From Candidatus Diapherotrites archaeon CG08_land_8_20_14_0_20_34_12 (GTDB lineage Archaea; Iainarchaeota; Iainarchaeia; Iainarchaeales; 0-14-0-20-34-12), in contig PEXL01000002.1 in NCBI GenBank assembly GCA_002779065.1, positions 1-16,271 on the forward strand: a stretch of 16,271 bases of DNA, given 5' to 3'. The notes below the pieces were generated by a model. It saw only the letters and a program-made list of their open reading frames with translations. It ran no database searches and had not been told where the DNA came from. Position numbers and translations under genes: made by a program. Positions 13,869 to 16,271 of this stretch are shown piece by piece. Numbering within the stretch: the first letter of the stretch is position 1; every line of letters begins with the position of its first letter.

Positions 13869-14429
13869 ATGCCAAACAAGATTAGAGCTATTGCATTTGA
13901 TGATGGCTGTTTTGAAAAAGGCAAATCCCTAAAAACAAAATTAGTAGGGGTAATCTTCCGTTCTGATTCACAAATTGAAGGCATACTCTGCGATGAAATT
14001 TTTGTTGACAGGCTTGATTCCACTGCTTTAATTGAAAAAATGATAAAAAAATCCAGATTTGCAGACCAGATTAGGTATATCTTCCTTTCAGGCCTGAATT
14101 TTGCAGGCTTTAATATCGTTGATATGCCAAAACTTTATTCAATGCTTAAAATTCCGATTATTGTAACTTTGAAAAAGAAACCAGATATGGTAAAGATAAA
14201 TTCAGCGCTTGCAAAATTTCATGATTCAATGGAAAGAATTGCCTTAATTAAAAAAGCCGGCAAATTGCATTCTTACAAAAAAATCTATTACCAGAAAATA
14301 GGTTTGGATGAAAAGCAAGCACAACATATAATAGATGCTTTTACATATACTTCTAACATGCCTGAGCCAGTAAGGTTAGCACATATTATTGCTTCAGGCC
14401 TTACCTTAGGGGAAAGCACGAGGCCATAA
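13869..14429 (+). CDS. DUF99 (UPF0215) family protein
   Basis: A 186-residue member of the archaeal DUF99 family, related in fold to endonuclease V; its role has not been established. Recognisable parts are KIRAIAFDDGCF at the start, TKLVGVIFRSD...IEGILCDEIFVDRLDST, the IFLSGLNFAGFNIVDMPKL segment typical of the family, IPIIVTLKKKPD and the C-terminal EPVRLAHIIASGLTLGESTRP. The early Asp pair (DD at 10-11) is in the position of the endonuclease V-like acidic site, but catalytic activity cannot be inferred. It starts 31 bp after rpoL with a weak ribosome site and an AT-rich stretch (TTACTTATTTTATTATT), so it may also have its own promoter. The next gene begins 3 bp after its stop. Confidence 0.88.
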   Translation: MPNKIRAIAFDDGCFEKGKSLKTKLVGVIFRSDSQIEGILCDEIFVDRLDSTALIEKMIKKSRFADQIRYIFLSGLNFAGFNIVDMPKLYSMLKIPIIVTLKKKPDMVKINSALAKFHDSMERIALIKKAGKLHSYKKIYYQKIGLDEKQAQHIIDAFTYTSNMPEPVRLAHIIASGLTLGESTRP

Positions 14430-14432
14430 AAT

Positions 14433-15308
14433 ATGACAAAACATCATAATCCAAAACAACACAAGCAAGAAGAACACCCATATCCTCAGGGAAATCAGCA
14501 AGTTCAACATGCAAGGCATAAAAAAACCTGGAAAGAAAAACTCTCATTTCTGCGCTGGATAGACCCATTTACTTATGTTGATGTATTTATCCTGCCAAAA
14601 ATTAATCCGAATGAGAATAAACTAATTACAAATATTGTTTATGTTATCTCTGCCTTTATTTTCGCATATCTATTTTATCAATTATTTGGCCTTATTCTAG
14701 CTTCAAAATATCCAGCAACAATTGTTTTATCAGGAAGCATGGAACCAGTTTTTTACCGAGGCGATATTTTAATTGTGCAAGGGGTTTCCTCAGAAAATTT
14801 AAAAGGCCAGGAAGTTTCTCTTGATCTTGATTCCCTGGAAAATGTTCCAACTTTCTTTTATGCAAACGGCTTTTGTTCTTTAGATCAAAATCCCTCCTTA
14901 GTAAAATGTTTGCAGTTGGTAAACCCGGTTCTTACCAATAAAATTCCGTTGGAAAATTTCACCACAAAAGAAATTAGATTTTCAAATGGCGTGGTTTTGC
15001 CAATTGAAACAACCGGCGATATAGTTGTTTATTATTCCAAGCTGCAGAATAAGGAAATTGTCCATCGAGTTATTGCGAAAATAAAAACAAAATCTGAAAT
15101 CTATGTTTTGACAAAAGGTGATTCGAAATTAAACCCATTTATTGATCAGGAAGGCGGAATAGTAGAATATGCAATAAATGCAAAAGATATTTATGGCAGG
15201 GTAATTTTTAAAATCCCAATTTTAGGATATGTAAAATTGCTTTTGCTTGATGACCCAATACAATTGATACAAGGATGCTATATGACAAATTCCTGTGTTT
15301 TCCCATAA
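14433..15308 (+). CDS. Signal peptidase I, archaeal Ser-His-Asp type
   Basis: A 291-residue membrane-bound signal peptidase (Sec11-like) that removes signal peptides on the outer face of the membrane. The catalytic serine is S102 in VLSGSMEP, the histidine is H211 in EIVHRVI (where bacterial enzymes have lysine), and the aspartate is D230 in TKGDSKLNPF. One helix at about 64-90 precedes the active serine, and a hydrophobic C-terminal segment lies at about 258-273. The cytoplasmic N-terminus is long and His/Gln-rich (seven His in the first 29 residues). About 75 residues between S102 and the conserved GDIVVYY segment (about 118-194, containing three Cys) look like an insertion compared with minimal Sec11-type enzymes. 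It ends the csl4-rpoL-DUF99 run; a T7 tract at 15339-15345 may terminate it. Confidence 0.9.
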   Translation: MTKHHNPKQHKQEEHPYPQGNQQVQHARHKKTWKEKLSFLRWIDPFTYVDVFILPKINPNENKLITNIVYVISAFIFAYLFYQLFGLILASKYPATIVLSGSMEPVFYRGDILIVQGVSSENLKGQEVSLDLDSLENVPTFFYANGFCSLDQNPSLVKCLQLVNPVLTNKIPLENFTTKEIRFSNGVVLPIETTGDIVVYYSKLQNKEIVHRVIAKIKTKSEIYVLTKGDSKLNPFIDQEGGIVEYAINAKDIYGRVIFKIPILGYVKLLLLDDPIQLIQGCYMTNSCVFP

Positions 15309-15338
15309 TTATATTGCAAGTGGACACAGCATGTCTTG

Positions 15339-15345
15339 TTTTTTT
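15339..15345 (+). terminator. T7 tract after the signal peptidase gene
   Basis: Seven consecutive T residues 31 bp after the signal peptidase stop fit a U-tract archaeal terminator for the csl4-to-signal-peptidase run. No stem precedes it. Confidence 0.35.
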
Positions 15346-15380
15346 GGTTCTCATAAAAGGTGAATATGCAATATATTTAA

Positions 15381-15461
15381 CCGCATGAGCGGGAAATCTA
15401 CATCTTTCAAGATATATATAATCCTGTGTTGAAAAAATATGCTAATAAAAGTTTAACACAG
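15381..15461 (+). other. Hairpins upstream of tnpB, possible left end of the element
   Basis: CCGC-ATGA-GCGG (15381-15392) is a compact 4-bp stem of the kind found near IS200/IS605 ends. CTGTGTT (15424-15430) pairs with AACACAG (15455-15461) across a 24-nt loop. Between them, GATATATATAAT (15411-15422) may be a TATA box. The exact left end cannot be placed because the right end is outside the window. The rest of 15309-15536 shows no gene. Confidence 0.35.
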
Positions 15462-15536
15462 CGTGAAAGCAAGCAGAGTTCACCGGAAATCAACTCTTTC
15501 AAAGCGCTTATAAACAAGAAAACTGCATTCTTTTTC

Positions 15537-16271
15537 ATGCTGCTAACTTATAAGTTTAGAATATATCCATCAAAGCAACAGCAGGAAAAACTCCTTTTTG
15601 TTCTAGATAAATGCCGCTTCACATACAACAAGCTGCTTGAAATATTGAATAAGCAGGAAAAAATAAATCAATCAGAAATACAGGCAGAAATACCCAAGTT
15701 AAAAGAGCAATATCCTGATTTGAATGAAATATATTCCAAAACACTGCAGTATGAATCTTACAGATTATTCTCAAACCTAAGGGCATTATCAAGGTTAAAG
15801 AAAAATGGCAAGAAGATAGGTTGTTTGAGGTTCAAAGGAAAAGACTGGTTCAAGACATTTACCTACAACCAATCAGGCTTTGTTCTTGAAATAAAAAACA
15901 AGAAATATAACAAATTGCATCTCTCAAAGATAGGTTCTATTCCAATAAGAACCCACAGAGTAATAAATGGTTCAATAAAACAAGTGCAGATAAAAAAAGA
16001 ATGTTCAGGAAAATGGTTTGCTTTATTATGCGTTCATATGAACGAACCTAAACAAAGGGAAAAAACAAAAAAATCAATAGGCATTGATTTAGGAACAATA
16101 AATTTCATTTATGACTCTGATGGGAATCATGCGGATCATCCTAAGTTTCTGAATAAATCCTTGAAAAAATTAGCAGCAGAACAGAGAAAACTCTCAAGAA
16201 AAAAGAAAGGTTCAAACAACAGAACAAAGCAAAAAATAAATGTAGCAAAAATACATGAAGCAATCTGCAAC
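15537..16271 (+). CDS. tnpB: TnpB-family RNA-guided nuclease/transposon protein, cut by window edge
   Basis: The first 245 codons of an open frame running off the window. It has the N-terminal TnpB/OrfB start MLLTYKFRIYPSKQQQEKL, a helical region, the RLKKNGKKIGCLRFKGKDWF segment leading into the beta-barrel part, and the RuvC-I motif SIGIDLGTINFIYDSDG with catalytic D184. A basic stretch, EQRKLSRKKKGSNNRTKQK, follows as in other TnpB proteins. RuvC-II, the zinc finger and RuvC-III would lie beyond 16271, so integrity cannot be judged. TnpB proteins of IS200/IS605 elements are RNA-guided DNA nucleases whose guide RNA usually overlaps the gene's 3' end, not visible here. No tnpA lies upstream within the window. 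The ATG at 15537 has no clear ribosome site. Confidence 0.9.
   Translation, partial: MLLTYKFRIYPSKQQQEKLLFVLDKCRFTYNKLLEILNKQEKINQSEIQAEIPKLKEQYPDLNEIYSKTLQYESYRLFSNLRALSRLKKNGKKIGCLRFKGKDWFKTFTYNQSGFVLEIKNKKYNKLHLSKIGSIPIRTHRVINGSIKQVQIKKECSGKWFALLCVHMNEPKQREKTKKSIGIDLGTINFIYDSDGNHADHPKFLNKSLKKLAAEQRKLSRKKKGSNNRTKQKINVAKIHEAICN

Overview
The window is AT-rich archaeal DNA. The gene set is archaeal throughout: Nob1, tRNase Z, LonB-type membrane Lon protease, a DUF373 membrane protein, the exosome subunit Csl4, RNA polymerase subunit L, DUF99 and a Ser-His-Asp signal peptidase. TATA-like boxes sit about 25-30 bp before many starts. Several genes appear leaderless, while others have a GGTG-type ribosome site, twice ahead of a TTG start. 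The compact layout, small proteins and intein load would suit a DPANN-type archaeon (Woesearchaeota/Pacearchaeota-like), but no marker here settles the taxon.

Layout. 1-253: leader of abutting hairpins, then nob1. 841-1382: two small, overlapping membrane-protein genes. 1441-2313 (-): two-helix membrane protein. 2382-3071: UPF0173 metallo-hydrolase. 3082-3816 (-): sugar-1-phosphate nucleotidyltransferase. 3926-4837 (-): RNase Z. 4919-9195: LonB, encoded in two pieces. 9221-10453 (-): DUF373. 10569-11570: SPFH/stomatin protein. 11667-12638 (-): SpoIIM-like membrane protein. 12728-12926: a second, larger chain of hairpins. 12976-15308: csl4, rpoL, DUF99 and signal peptidase on one strand. 15537 to the edge: a tnpB-type gene, cut by the window.

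The main discovery is the LonB locus. The gene breaks inside an intein. The first ORF (4919-5935) carries the N-extein with Walker A and two membrane helices, then a 131-residue N-intein starting at Cys208, then a stop. After a 287-bp gap, an ORF in a different frame (6223-9195) begins with a 39-residue C-intein, whose start is fixed by an in-frame stop three codons upstream. It then continues exactly where the extein left off. This is the architecture of a naturally split, trans-splicing intein. Only 13 extein residues later a second, complete 522-residue intein with a LAGLIDADG homing endonuclease interrupts the same ATPase domain. One trans and one cis splicing event would give a normal 636-residue LonB. 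Walker A and Walker B lie on different primary translation products, so protease activity should depend on splicing.

The second notable signal is the pair of hairpin chains upstream of nob1 and csl4, both RNA-processing genes. They share related hairpins and the same downstream 11-mer, and each lies between a TATA-like box and the gene. Function is unknown. Membrane quality control (LonB, SPFH, signal peptidase) and RNA maturation (Nob1, RNase Z, Csl4) are the functional themes.
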